The translations under genes were made by a program, and so were the position numbers. Of a stretch of DNA of 64,000 nucleotides, positions 7,772 to 16,192 are shown piece after piece. The DNA is taken from positions 1-64,000 of the forward strand of contig CAZYBU010000001.1 in the NCBI GenBank assembly GCA_964645775.1. Direction: 5' to 3'. The first letter of the stretch is position 1. Each line of letters begins with the position of its first letter. Under the pieces are notes generated by a model. It was not told the origin of the DNA and searched no databases. It was given only the letters and a program-made list of their open reading frames with translations. Source of the stretch: CAZYBU01 sp964645775. GTDB taxonomy: Bacteria > Spirochaetota > UBA4802 > UBA5550.

Positions 7772-9997
7772 ATGAATAACAAGACTACTAGAAGAGATTT
7801 TCTTAAAATCTCAGGAGCCACCATCATTGGAGGTGCTGCCGCTTATACCGGTATTCAGCATCTGAATCCTGAGGAGGCGCATGCGAATGATAAGGGAGAT
7901 GTCATTGTACCCTCATTCTGCGAAGTCTGTTTTTGGAAATGCGGGATCCTTGCCCATAAGAAAAATGGAAAGATCTATAAGATAACCGGGAATCCAAACC
8001 ATCCCATTTCGAATGGAATGCTCTGCCCCAGAGGCGTGGGTGGTCATGGGCAGCTAGAAGATCCCGACAGGTTGAAAAAGCCCCTTATCCGTGTGAAAAA
8101 GAACGGGAAGGATATGTGGAAGCCTGTCTCCTGGGACGAGGCGCTAGAGTATACCGCAAAAAGACTTATTGAACTTCGAGATAAATACGGACCCGAGCAA
8201 CTGGGTTATTTCTCCCACGGTTTTGGCGCCACCTTCTTTAATAACCTGGTGAAAGCGTACGGTTGCGGCCATAACGCTCATCCATCCTATGATCAGTGCC
8301 GCGGTCCCAGGGACGACGGGTTTATCCTTACCTTTGGTGATACGCCCGGTTCACCGGAGAAGATTGATCTCCAGAACGCAAAATGCGTGGCCTTCATCGG
8401 TTCACACCTGGGAGAGAACATGCATAACTCGCAGGTGCAGGATCTTTCCATAGGTAACAGCAGGGGAGCGGTCTTTATTACCGTTGACCCCAGGAAATCG
8501 ATTATCGCCACCAAGTCGAAATACTGGTTACCCATAAAGCCGGCCACGGACATGGCCCTGCTTCTGGCCTGGGCTCACGTCATGATAAACGAGGGCATTT
8601 ACCAGAAAGAATTTGTAGCGAAAAACGTGGAAGGGTTCGAGGCTTTCAAAAAACACGTCCAGAAGTACACGCCGGAATGGGCCGCGAAAGAGACGGACCT
8701 TGACGCTGAAGATATCAGAAAAACGGCGCGTGAACTGGCAAAAGCTGCCCCTGCGGCCCTGATTCATCCGGGACGACACGTAACCTGGTATGGAGATGAC
8801 GCCCAGCGTTCAAGGATGATAGCCATCCTGAACGGGCTTCTTGGCAACTGGTATCAGAAAGGCGGATTCCATAAGACAGCCGGGGTAACCATTCCTCCTT
8901 ATAAACTGCCTGCCTTTCCTGATCAGAAGATGCTGCATAACTCCGACACGGAGAAGTATAACGCGGTGACACATCACCTCCGCACACAGGCCGTTGTTGA
9001 CGCCTCGATTCCCCGTAAGAATGAGCCGTATATACACTCATGGTTCGTTTACGCCAGTAACCTGCCGATGACCATGGGTAACACCGAGTATATCTACGAC
9101 GTAATGAAGAAACTCGAATTCTCCGTCGTGGTCGATGTCATGCCGGCCGAGGTAACCGGTTACGCGGATGTCGTTCTTCCGGAATGTACCTACCTGGAGA
9201 GATACGATGATCTGCATGCCGGCGCTTTTCGGACTCCCTTCGTGGCCATCAGACAGCCGGTTGTCGATCCTATGTACGACAGCAAGCCGGGCTGGTGGAT
9301 CGCAAAAAAACTGTCCGAAAAAATGGACAAGGTGCTTGTAGAGATGGGGAGGGAGAAGGAATTTGAGAAATACTTCCCCTGGAAAGACATGGAGGATTAC
9401 ATTAAAACACGCCTTTCCGAAGTCGGACTTCCTTTGACGTACCTCAAGTCCAAGGGTGTCTATGCGATGAATCCCATCAAGATGTATGAGAAACCGGCTA
9501 AGCTGAAGTTCGAAACTCCATCTGGGAAAGTAGAGTTCTACAGCAAGCAGTTGGCAAAACACGGGTATGATCCCATGCCAGTATTTAAGAAGCATCCCGA
9601 ACCTGAAAAAGGATTCTTCCGACTTATAAACGGACGGTCGCCCGTTCACAGCTTTACCCGCACAGTCAACAACAGGAGACTTCTTAAACTCTTTTCCGAG
9701 AATGAGCTCTGGGTCAACACGGAAGTGGCGAACGGTCTGGGTCTGAAACAGGGTGAGTATGTTTCACTGGTAAACCAGGACAACGTGAAATCAGGAACCA
9801 TTAAGGTTAAGGTAACCGGTCGTATCCGGAAGGACTGTGTTTACATGGTTCACGGTTTTGGCCGCGAGGATAAGCGTCTTGAGGCGAGTTACAATATTGG
9901 TATTAACGATAATCGGCTGAATACCCACCTGAGTATGGACTCTATCATGGGAGGTACGGGATTCAGAAACAATTTCGTGAAGATAGTCAGATCCTGA
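7772..9997 (+). CDS. Tat-exported molybdopterin oxidoreductase, PsrA/PhsA-like catalytic subunit
   Basis: 741-aa catalytic subunit of the DMSO-reductase superfamily. The N-terminus has a twin-arginine signal (TTRRDFLKIS), so it acts in the periplasm. A [4Fe-4S] motif follows (CEVCFWKCG, then a fourth cysteine in GMLCPRG), then the molybdopterin domains and a C-terminal dinucleotide-binding domain (INGRSPVHSFTRT). A cysteine in SYDQCRGPRDDG is a candidate molybdenum ligand, as in polysulphide, thiosulphate and arsenate reductases. The substrate cannot be read from the sequence. The ATG at 7772 is chosen because it places the Tat motif at residues 5-14. It leads a three-gene set with an Fe-S subunit and a cytochrome b anchor, so electrons should exchange with the quinone pool. 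Confidence 0.88.
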   Translation: MNNKTTRRDFLKISGATIIGGAAAYTGIQHLNPEEAHANDKGDVIVPSFCEVCFWKCGILAHKKNGKIYKITGNPNHPISNGMLCPRGVGGHGQLEDPDRLKKPLIRVKKNGKDMWKPVSWDEALEYTAKRLIELRDKYGPEQLGYFSHGFGATFFNNLVKAYGCGHNAHPSYDQCRGPRDDGFILTFGDTPGSPEKIDLQNAKCVAFIGSHLGENMHNSQVQDLSIGNSRGAVFITVDPRKSIIATKSKYWLPIKPATDMALLLAWAHVMINEGIYQKEFVAKNVEGFEAFKKHVQKYTPEWAAKETDLDAEDIRKTARELAKAAPAALIHPGRHVTWYGDDAQRSRMIAILNGLLGNWYQKGGFHKTAGVTIPPYKLPAFPDQKMLHNSDTEKYNAVTHHLRTQAVVDASIPRKNEPYIHSWFVYASNLPMTMGNTEYIYDVMKKLEFSVVVDVMPAEVTGYADVVLPECTYLERYDDLHAGAFRTPFVAIRQPVVDPMYDSKPGWWIAKKLSEKMDKVLVEMGREKEFEKYFPWKDMEDYIKTRLSEVGLPLTYLKSKGVYAMNPIKMYEKPAKLKFETPSGKVEFYSKQLAKHGYDPMPVFKKHPEPEKGFFRLINGRSPVHSFTRTVNNRRLLKLFSENELWVNTEVANGLGLKQGEYVSLVNQDNVKSGTIKVKVTGRIRKDCVYMVHGFGREDKRLEASYNIGINDNRLNTHLSMDSIMGGTGFRNNFVKIVRS

Positions 9998-10043
9998 GGT
10001 TGGGGTAACCCGGGATAATCTCTGAGATAAGGAGCAAGTGATA

Positions 10044-10796
10044 ATGTCACATAAAGCCATATATTTTGATGCGAGTCTTTGTGTTGAGTGTCTCGCCTGC
10101 CGGGGAGCATGCAGAAGCGAGTATGAACTCGATTATGATCAGGATTACCTACTGTTCAGGTCAAAGGAAACCGGTGAATATCCCAATGCCCAGTATTCGA
10201 TCTGCCGGTATTCCTGTAATCATTGCCAGGATGCTCCCTGCGTGACAGCCTGCAGTACCGGTTGTCTCAGTAAGGACCCGCAAACGGGTATGACACAGGT
10301 TGAATTCGAGAAGTGTTCAGGCTGTGGTTATTGTGTTACGGCCTGTCCTTATGATTCCGTCTGGCTGCATGACGGATTTGTAACCAAGTGTGTCGGATGC
10401 AACGAACGAATCAAGAACAAGCTGGAGCCCTCCTGCGTTGAAGTTTGCCCCACGAAGGCTCTCGAATTCGGTGACTGGTCGGCCATGGTTAAGAAGGGAG
10501 AGAAACGGGTCGAGCAGATAAAAGAACTCTATCCGAACGCAAACCTCTATGGCAAGGAACAGCTTAACGGTCTGCACCTTGTCATGGTTCTCCAGGATAA
10601 ACCGGAGACCTTTGGACTCGCAATGAAACCTGAGCAACACGCCGGTGTCTTTGGAATAAAGGCCTGGCAGATGGCCATTCAGCCTCTGAGTCTTGTCGGT
10701 GTTGCGGGAGCGGCAGTTGCGGTTGGTGGTATGTACAGGTTTGCCAGAAAAAATCATGAAAAGGAAATGGAAGAACTCTATGGAGGGCATGAATAG
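10044..10796 (+). CDS. Four-cluster ferredoxin-type electron-transfer subunit with C-terminal anchor
   Basis: 250-aa Fe-S subunit. Cysteine groups for four [4Fe-4S] clusters are visible: CVECLACRGAC, CNHCQDAPCVTAC, CSGCGYCVTACPYD and CVGCNERI with CVEVCPTKA. One hydrophobic helix near the C-terminus (about residues 213-235, LSLVGVAGAAVAVGGMY) resembles the anchor helix of formate dehydrogenase beta subunits (FdnH). It would relay electrons between the molybdenum subunit and the cytochrome b. The ATG at 10044 is preferred over a GTG six bases upstream because it has the better distance from GGAG. Confidence 0.88.
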   Translation: MSHKAIYFDASLCVECLACRGACRSEYELDYDQDYLLFRSKETGEYPNAQYSICRYSCNHCQDAPCVTACSTGCLSKDPQTGMTQVEFEKCSGCGYCVTACPYDSVWLHDGFVTKCVGCNERIKNKLEPSCVEVCPTKALEFGDWSAMVKKGEKRVEQIKELYPNANLYGKEQLNGLHLVMVLQDKPETFGLAMKPEQHAGVFGIKAWQMAIQPLSLVGVAGAAVAVGGMYRFARKNHEKEMEELYGGHE

Positions 10797-10845
10797 TGTG
10801 CCCTGTTTCTGTTATATGCATGGATGAAATCATTAGGAGGATCCG

Positions 10846-11502
10846 ATGAAAATAGAAGGGGATAGACAGATACGGCGTTTTTCAAAGGCCCAGATAGTAT
10901 GTCACTGGCTCTTTGCCGGAAGCTTTCTTGTGCTTGCCCTGACAGGTATTATGATCATGATACCCCAGTTGCACTATATAACCCGGGGAGGGGTGACACG
11001 CATTATTCACCGCATAGCGGCCGTGATATTCATTTTGACACCTTTTATTTATTTCTTCACCGACAGAGAAGGATTAAAGGCCCTGGTGAAGGAGTCATTT
11101 ACATATGACAAAGACGATATCCAGTGGGTGATGCCAAAAAATGTAATAAAGTATCTCTTTGGCAAGGCGAAAGAGATGCCACCCTCAGGAAGGATGAACG
11201 CAGGGGAGAAATTTCACCATGCAATCATTATTCTACTCTGGTTCCTCCTGATAGGAACAGGTATCATCCTTTGGATCGGGAAGGGAGGAGCATTTGATCC
11301 TCTTTTCTATTCAATCGTACTTATGCTCCATGACTTGGGCATGGCTGCCGGGATGGCCCTGACTGCGGGACATATATACTTCACCTTCGTTTACGGCGCT
11401 CTACCCGGCATGGTTACCGGATATATGCCGGAATCCGCCGCTAAGCTCGAGCATATCAAATGGTATAATGAAGTAAAGGATACCCAGATGGAAGAGGCCT
11501 GA
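10846..11502 (+). CDS. Di-haem cytochrome b membrane subunit (FdnI/PhsC-like)
   Basis: 218-aa membrane protein with four hydrophobic helices and histidines in membrane positions (VCHWLFAG, IIHRIAA, FHHAIIILLW, GHIYFTF), as in formate dehydrogenase gamma and thiosulphate reductase cytochrome b subunits. It would anchor the complex and exchange electrons with quinone. The start follows a perfect AGGAGG. The use of a b-type cytochrome rather than an NrfD-type anchor separates this set from classical polysulphide reductase. A strong hairpin terminator follows. Confidence 0.88.
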   Translation: MKIEGDRQIRRFSKAQIVCHWLFAGSFLVLALTGIMIMIPQLHYITRGGVTRIIHRIAAVIFILTPFIYFFTDREGLKALVKESFTYDKDDIQWVMPKNVIKYLFGKAKEMPPSGRMNAGEKFHHAIIILLWFLLIGTGIILWIGKGGAFDPLFYSIVLMLHDLGMAAGMALTAGHIYFTFVYGALPGMVTGYMPESAAKLEHIKWYNEVKDTQMEEA

Positions 11503-11530
11503 CCCTGTAGATTAAGGTATCATTGCTTGA

Positions 11531-11568
11531 TAATAAAAGGTGAGACATTTCTGTCTCACCTTTTATTA
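11531..11568. terminator. Bidirectional Rho-independent terminator
   Basis: A perfect 17-bp inverted repeat (11531-11547 and 11552-11568) with a 4-nt loop has A/T-rich ends that give U-rich tails on both strands. It lies between the converging cytochrome b gene and mobB. Confidence 0.88.
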
Positions 11569-11575
11569 GGTATTA

Positions 11576-12076
11576 TCAAATTGAGAATCGATCGCGAATC
11601 CACGCTGTAACTTTCACTGCATCGTTACGGGAAAAGCGGGGAATCTCAATGTCTGGAAGGGGAAGGTCTGTGCATAAAGCTTCCATCTCATAATCAGCAC
11701 GAGAAAAGAGTGGTTCTTTTTCCGGGTCAGAGAGTACCTCGATACGCGGTATTTGATATTCCTTGAAGCCTTCAATGATAACAATATCCATGGATGAGAA
11801 GAACATGCCTGCAATGAGAACGGGGTCCTGTGTATCGGGGTTATCCATAATGATCCCGATGTTTTCCGGTCCCAAAATAGCAACCCTTTCTGCCCCGGCC
11901 ACCCTGTGTCGGTAGGAGTCTTTACCAGGCTGGTCAAGCTCGATATCGTGATGGGTGTGCTTTATTGTCCCTACCCGGATGCCTTCAATTTTCAGGCTAT
12001 TGATGACCTTTTCAATGAGAGTGGTTTTACCTGATCCGGAATGTCCGACAAAAGCAACAATAGCGGGTTTCGTCAT
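11576..12076 (-). CDS. mobB: Molybdopterin-guanine dinucleotide biosynthesis adapter MobB
   Basis: 166-aa P-loop GTPase. Walker A is GHSGSGKTT, followed by the MobB-type TIKHTHHDIELDQPGKDS and MDIVIIEGFKEY. MobB assists MobA in converting molybdopterin to the guanine dinucleotide form, the cofactor of DMSO-reductase-family enzymes. Its place next to the molybdoenzyme operon supports a dedicated cofactor role. An AGGAG precedes the ATG. mobA and moe/moa genes are not in the window. Confidence 0.92.
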   Translation of the reverse strand: MTKPAIVAFVGHSGSGKTTLIEKVINSLKIEGIRVGTIKHTHHDIELDQPGKDSYRHRVAGAERVAILGPENIGIIMDNPDTQDPVLIAGMFFSSMDIVIIEGFKEYQIPRIEVLSDPEKEPLFSRADYEMEALCTDLPLPDIEIPRFSRNDAVKVTAWIRDRFSI

Positions 12077-12291
12077 AGTAATACTCCTGCTGGTCTGTAC
12101 CTGTCTGCTTTATTACAGGACTCAGGGCAAGAAAAATTCTTGACCATATAGCTGAAACTATCTAGACTGAAATATATAGAAATAATAAACCACGCAAAAG
12201 TGATTAGATAGATTGTTGATGTACTATTATGACTTGTGGTTTTATTAGAAATTCTTGAAAAAATTTAAATGTCGAATACAGGGTTGCCAGG

Positions 12292-12774
12292 ATGAAAAGA
12301 GCTCAACAGGGTACACTTGAATGCAGTGAAGCTAAGGAATATGTGATTGATGAAAAATTTCTTGAACCGATCTATACCATAGGCATTGCCGCACGTAAGC
12401 TCGGTATCTCTGTTCATACCCTTAGATTGTATGGAGCAGAAGGACTTATAGTTGCTTATAAAACCGAAACAGGAAGAAGACTTTATGCTGATCTTGAGAT
12501 TGAGAAGGTAAAGTGCATACGCAAGATGATACAGGAAGATGGTCTAAATTTTGAAGGTATTCGGAGGATACTGGCACTGGTCCCCTGCTGGAAACTCAGA
12601 GAATGCGGGGCCAGTAAAGAAAAAAGATGCCACGCCTTTGAAGAAAGGACACGACCATGCTGGGCCACGGAAGAACGATGTCTCCAGCCCCTCCCATCCT
12701 GCAGGGACTGTGCCGTTTATCAGAAACTTGTCAATTGCCGGGATATTCAGAGGTATATTTTTCAGTCATACTAA
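12292..12774 (+). CDS. MerR-family regulator, paralogue with Cys-rich C-terminus
   Basis: 160-aa paralogue of the regulator at 6200-6655. The winged helix is nearly the same (IAARKLGISVHTLRLYGAEG; TETGRRLYADLEIE; MIQEDGLNFEGIRRIL). The C-terminal domain keeps CWKLRECG, a lone C, PCW, RC and SCRDC ending AVYQ, which is seven cysteines; the CNAC pair of the first copy is reduced to one (CHAF). The two copies bracket the molybdoenzyme operon, so they probably arose by duplication and may sense related signals. The ribosome binding site is poor, so the start at 12292 is less certain. It ends 11 nt from the converging ArsR gene. Confidence 0.78.
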   Translation: MKRAQQGTLECSEAKEYVIDEKFLEPIYTIGIAARKLGISVHTLRLYGAEGLIVAYKTETGRRLYADLEIEKVKCIRKMIQEDGLNFEGIRRILALVPCWKLRECGASKEKRCHAFEERTRPCWATEERCLQPLPSCRDCAVYQKLVNCRDIQRYIFQSY

Positions 12775-12785
12775 GAAGCATTATC

Positions 12786-13115
12786 TTACTGGGCCTTGAG
12801 AAGCTGGTTCCTGGTCATCTGGGATTCGAGTATACCTTCTCTAATAATCATGCAGCCTTCAATAAATTTCGTATTGGCTATCCGGTAGTATACCTGTTGC
12901 CCCTCTTTTCTCTCCAATACGGCCCCCTGATTACGAAGAACCCTGAGGTGCTGGGAAGTGTTCGGCGTTGATATTTCCAACTCTGTGGCCAGTTCTCCCA
13001 CAGAGTACTCTCTGCTTTTGAGGAGCCAGAGAATCTGAAGCCGTTTCTCGTTAGCCAGGGCACTGCAAAAATCTGAATGAATTTTAAAAATCTGCTTTTC
13101 ATCTTGTGTGAACAT
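12786..13115 (-). CDS. ArsR/SmtB-family transcriptional regulator
   Basis: 109-aa winged-helix repressor with the ArsR pattern: CSALANEKRLQILWLL, then VGELATELEISTPNTSQHL as the recognition helix and GAVLERKEGQQVYYRI as the wing. The metal-binding ELCVCDL box of ArsR is replaced by ELEIST. Only Cys17 and Cys88 are present, not at the positions used by the sulphide sensors BigR/SqrR. The effector is unknown. The start codon region holds ATGGTTGATTAC (13113-13124), imperfectly repeated at 13162-13173 as ATGGTTAATTAT, which may be a binding site pair (low confidence). Confidence 0.82.
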   Translation of the reverse strand: MFTQDEKQIFKIHSDFCSALANEKRLQILWLLKSREYSVGELATELEISTPNTSQHLRVLRNQGAVLERKEGQQVYYRIANTKFIEGCMIIREGILESQMTRNQLLKAQ

Positions 13116-13358
13116 GGTTGATTACCTATATAAAGAACTTATTATTTATTATGCATCTAAAATGGTTAATTATAGGAAAATGTCAATGACAAAGTCAAAG
13201 ATGCGACAATTTATTTAATACATATTTCATTATTTACGAATACGACAGCTATGGCAACTTTAGCTGTTGATTGAAAAAAAGTAAAGTACTTTACGTAATA
13301 TAGGGCGAAACCTGATAAATCATTAGAGAAAACCCCTACATAAAATCGTGAGGATACT

Positions 13359-14966
13359 GTGAAAATAATCATTACAGGACCGAAAGGTTCAGGAAAATCC
13401 ACAGCAACCCGGTTTCTGAGTGATCTTCTCGGAATCCCCGCAGTGGATACAGACCATCTGATCGAAAAACTGCACACAGAGGAAAAGGGTGAAAGCCTGA
13501 GCTTCCGTGAAATATACAACGTGTATGGAGAAGATTGGTTTCGTGGACTTGAAGAAAGAGTCTGTGAAGATTTGAACAGAAAGGATTGGCTGTGCGTTGC
13601 AACGGGAGGGGGGACTCTCTATAGACCACAGGCACGCAGGCTTCTCCTGGATGGATCTCTCCTTTTTCTTCTGAAAGGTAACGATGAAGTTCTATGGAAA
13701 CGAATGAAAGCAAATGGGCTACCTGTTTTTCTTCAGGGTAAAGAGGGTTTTAATCTCTACAGGGAACGTAACCGGACACTATATGATGTGGCTGAACGAT
13801 ATAGTGAAGGCGAAGTTGACGTGACAGACCTGAGTCCCGAAGAGACGGCTGAAGATCTCAGGGAGATGATCGATGCTGCCGTGATAAGGAGGTCGAAAAG
13901 ACCCAATACCTTTGGAGAGCTGGTACGAATAACGACCTTCGGTGAAAGCCACGGAAGGGCGCTGGGAGTTGTCCTGGATGGACTGAAATCCGGTATGGCT
14001 ATAGATGAAGATCTGATCCAGCATGAACTGGACAGAAGGAGACCGGGTCAGAGCAGTGTAACGACACGTCGTGACGAGAAAGACAGGATAGAAATACTCT
14101 CCGGAATTATGGATGGAAAGACGACGGGAACTCCCCTTTGTATGATTATTTATAACCATGATCAGGATTCATCAAAATACGAGGAGTTGAAAGACCTTTT
14201 CAGGCCGGGTCACGCTGATTATACCATCTGGAAAAAATTTGGTGTCCGGGATCACAGGGGTGGCGGCCGAAGTTCCGGAAGGGAAACAGTCAGCAGGGTT
14301 GCCTCAGGAGCTGTAGCAAAGAATATGTGTCAAAATAAAGGGATCACGTTCTTCGCCTTTTCCGAAGAGATCGCGGGAATCCGTGGAGAAAAGGAAGATC
14401 TTTCAGCTATAGAGAAAAACGATGTACGAGCTGCGGACCCGGAAGCCGCTGAAAGGATGATACAGGCTGTCCAGGAGGCCCGTTCCCGGAATGACTCGGT
14501 GGGGGGTGTGGTAAAATGTATAATACGGGGAGTACCTCCAGGACTGGGAGACCCGGTATTTATGAAACTGGATGCCCGGCTATCTCTGGCAATGATCTCT
14601 ATCGGCGCTGTTAAGGGTGTTGAATTTGGTTCGGGATTTCTGGCAGCCCGCTTGACGGGAAGTCAAAACAATGATGAAATGACGCCTGAAGGATTTCTGG
14701 AAAACAACGCTGGCGGGGTTCTGGGAGGTATCTCCACCGGAGAAGACATTGTGATGAGACTGGCTGTTAAACCCACACCTTCCGTGGCCCGGCAGCAGAA
14801 GACAGTTACTACTAATGAAGCTCCGGTAAACGTAGAGATAGAAGGGAGACATGATCCCTGTATTCTTCCCCGAATCATACCTGTGGTGGAATCCATGGCC
14901 GCGCTTGTTATCCTGGATGCTCTGATGATGCAGAAAGCCCTGGGACAGGCAAATGAAGATTTTTAA
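13359..14966 (+). CDS. Fused shikimate kinase - chorismate synthase
   Basis: 535-aa bifunctional protein. Residues 1-170 are a shikimate kinase: Walker A GPKGSGKST, an acidic pair in VDTDHLIE, and GGG at 83-85. Residues about 183-535 are a full chorismate synthase, starting NTFGELVRITTFGESHGR with RRPGQSSVTT and the GGGRSSGRETVSRVA segment. The two enzymes act at steps 5 and 7 of the aromatic pathway, with EPSP synthase between them. Translation starts at GTG (13359) after GAGGA. No stop or frameshift separates the domains. The gene overlaps ribF by 14 nt. Such a fusion is uncommon. Confidence 0.92.
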   Translation: MKIIITGPKGSGKSTATRFLSDLLGIPAVDTDHLIEKLHTEEKGESLSFREIYNVYGEDWFRGLEERVCEDLNRKDWLCVATGGGTLYRPQARRLLLDGSLLFLLKGNDEVLWKRMKANGLPVFLQGKEGFNLYRERNRTLYDVAERYSEGEVDVTDLSPEETAEDLREMIDAAVIRRSKRPNTFGELVRITTFGESHGRALGVVLDGLKSGMAIDEDLIQHELDRRRPGQSSVTTRRDEKDRIEILSGIMDGKTTGTPLCMIIYNHDQDSSKYEELKDLFRPGHADYTIWKKFGVRDHRGGGRSSGRETVSRVASGAVAKNMCQNKGITFFAFSEEIAGIRGEKEDLSAIEKNDVRAADPEAAERMIQAVQEARSRNDSVGGVVKCIIRGVPPGLGDPVFMKLDARLSLAMISIGAVKGVEFGSGFLAARLTGSQNNDEMTPEGFLENNAGGVLGGISTGEDIVMRLAVKPTPSVARQQKTVTTNEAPVNVEIEGRHDPCILPRIIPVVESMAALVILDALMMQKALGQANEDF

Positions 14967-15900
14967 CGAGATACCGGAAAACAAAAATACCTTTTTAAAC
15001 CCCTGTATAACAATCGGGACATTTGATGGTGTCCACCGTGGGCACCAGAAGGTCTTTGAAGGGGTACAGAACATGGCCAGACGTAAGGATGGTGAACCTC
15101 TTGTGATAACCTTTGCCAATCATCCCAGGGAAGTCCTTAACGGAAAAGAGAGGGTCCGTTTATTGACTGCTCGGGAAGAGAAACTTAATGCCATCTATCA
15201 CAGCGGTATTGACAATATCATTGAACTGACATTTACCAGGGAGATGTCCGACATGCCTGCCGGAGAATTTCTTCGGGATATTCTTGTTAAACGACTGGAT
15301 GCCAGGGGACTTGTACTGGGATACGATAACGCTTTCGGAAAGGACCGTCAGGGAACCGGTGATTTTGTCCGTAGTCTTTCAGACACGTATAAAATCGATG
15401 TGGAGACTGTTGAAGAACTTTTTATTGATGGTCGTCCCGTATCATCTACCTGGATACGGGACGAACTGGCGAGGGGCAACATGGAGATCGTGGCCGAACT
15501 CCTGGGACGGGAATACACTCTGAGGGGGCATATCGTCCGTGGAGAAGGAAGGGGGCGGGACCTCGGTTTTCCAACGGCCAATCTCCAGGTTCACGAAGAA
15601 AATAAGATTATACCGCGGGATGGAGTCTATGTTGTCCGGGTTCTTCTTGATAATTTCACGGTTAAGGGAGGGATCTGCAATATCGGTTCTCGACCCACCT
15701 TCGGTTCAGAGCAAAAAACCGTTGAGATACATATCCTGGATTTTTCCGGTCAGCTATACGATGTGGATATCCAGATTGATTTTTATCACAGGCTCCGGAA
15801 CGAATTTTCCTTTCCTTCATCGGAGGCCCTCATACGACAGATTAGACGAGACCAGAAAAAGGCGGAAAAACTTCTGGAAGAACATGGAATAGCCGACTAA
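14953..15900 (+). CDS. ribF: Bifunctional riboflavin kinase / FAD synthetase
   Basis: 315-aa enzyme making FMN then FAD. The N-terminal adenylyltransferase half has TIGTFDGVHRGHQ and the STWIRDELARG segment; the C-terminal kinase half has GRDLGFPTANLQ and IIPRDGVYVV. Length is typical. The start lies inside the end of the aroK-aroC gene, so it is probably co-translated with it. Confidence 0.95.
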   Translation: MKIFNEIPENKNTFLNPCITIGTFDGVHRGHQKVFEGVQNMARRKDGEPLVITFANHPREVLNGKERVRLLTAREEKLNAIYHSGIDNIIELTFTREMSDMPAGEFLRDILVKRLDARGLVLGYDNAFGKDRQGTGDFVRSLSDTYKIDVETVEELFIDGRPVSSTWIRDELARGNMEIVAELLGREYTLRGHIVRGEGRGRDLGFPTANLQVHEENKIIPRDGVYVVRVLLDNFTVKGGICNIGSRPTFGSEQKTVEIHILDFSGQLYDVDIQIDFYHRLRNEFSFPSSEALIRQIRRDQKKAEKLLEEHGIAD

Positions 15901-15907
15901 GTTTTTC

Positions 15908-15936
15908 TTGACAGATGATATTATGTGACATAATAC
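15908..15936 (+). promoter_or_regulatory. Strong sigma-70-type promoter
   Basis: TTGACA (15908-15913), a 17-nt spacer and TAATAC (15931-15936) form a near-consensus promoter about 25 nt upstream of the small gene that starts at 15965. Confidence 0.8.
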
Positions 15937-15964
15937 TTTAATCGGTTTTCTGGACAGGGTGATT

Positions 15965-16192
15965 ATGTATTTCGGTGAGTTTCTGATAGAGAAGGGCTGG
16001 ATAGATATAGATCAGCTTCAAAGAGGATTGGAGATACAGAAGGCGAGTCGTTACCGCCCCATAGGAAAAATCCTGAGTGATATGGGATGTCTCGATCTTT
16101 CTACGCTGGATGATCTTCTGGATGAATATATGTTGCGATGCGCTGAACGCCTCGCCAGTCAGCCCGATCTCAAGAACTTTCTGTCTAACTGA
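15965..16192 (+). CDS. Small protein, MshEN-like fold fragment
   Basis: 75-aa protein with the pattern FGEFLIEKGWIDIDQLQRGL and PIGKILSDMGCLD, two short repeats of the kind found at the N-terminus of type II secretion/pilus ATPases (GspE/MshE N-terminal family) and in stand-alone proteins. In MshE this module binds c-di-GMP, but the key residues cannot be confirmed here. A GTG two codons earlier (15959) is an alternative start. A very good promoter lies just upstream. Function unknown; it sits alone between ribF and the converging guaA. Confidence 0.6.
   Translation: MYFGEFLIEKGWIDIDQLQRGLEIQKASRYRPIGKILSDMGCLDLSTLDDLLDEYMLRCAERLASQPDLKNFLSN

Noticed and set aside
12786..13115. Sulphide/persulphide sensor of the BigR/SqrR type
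   Set aside because: The two cysteines (17 and 88) do not fall at the positions used by BigR/SqrR, so only a general ArsR call is made.
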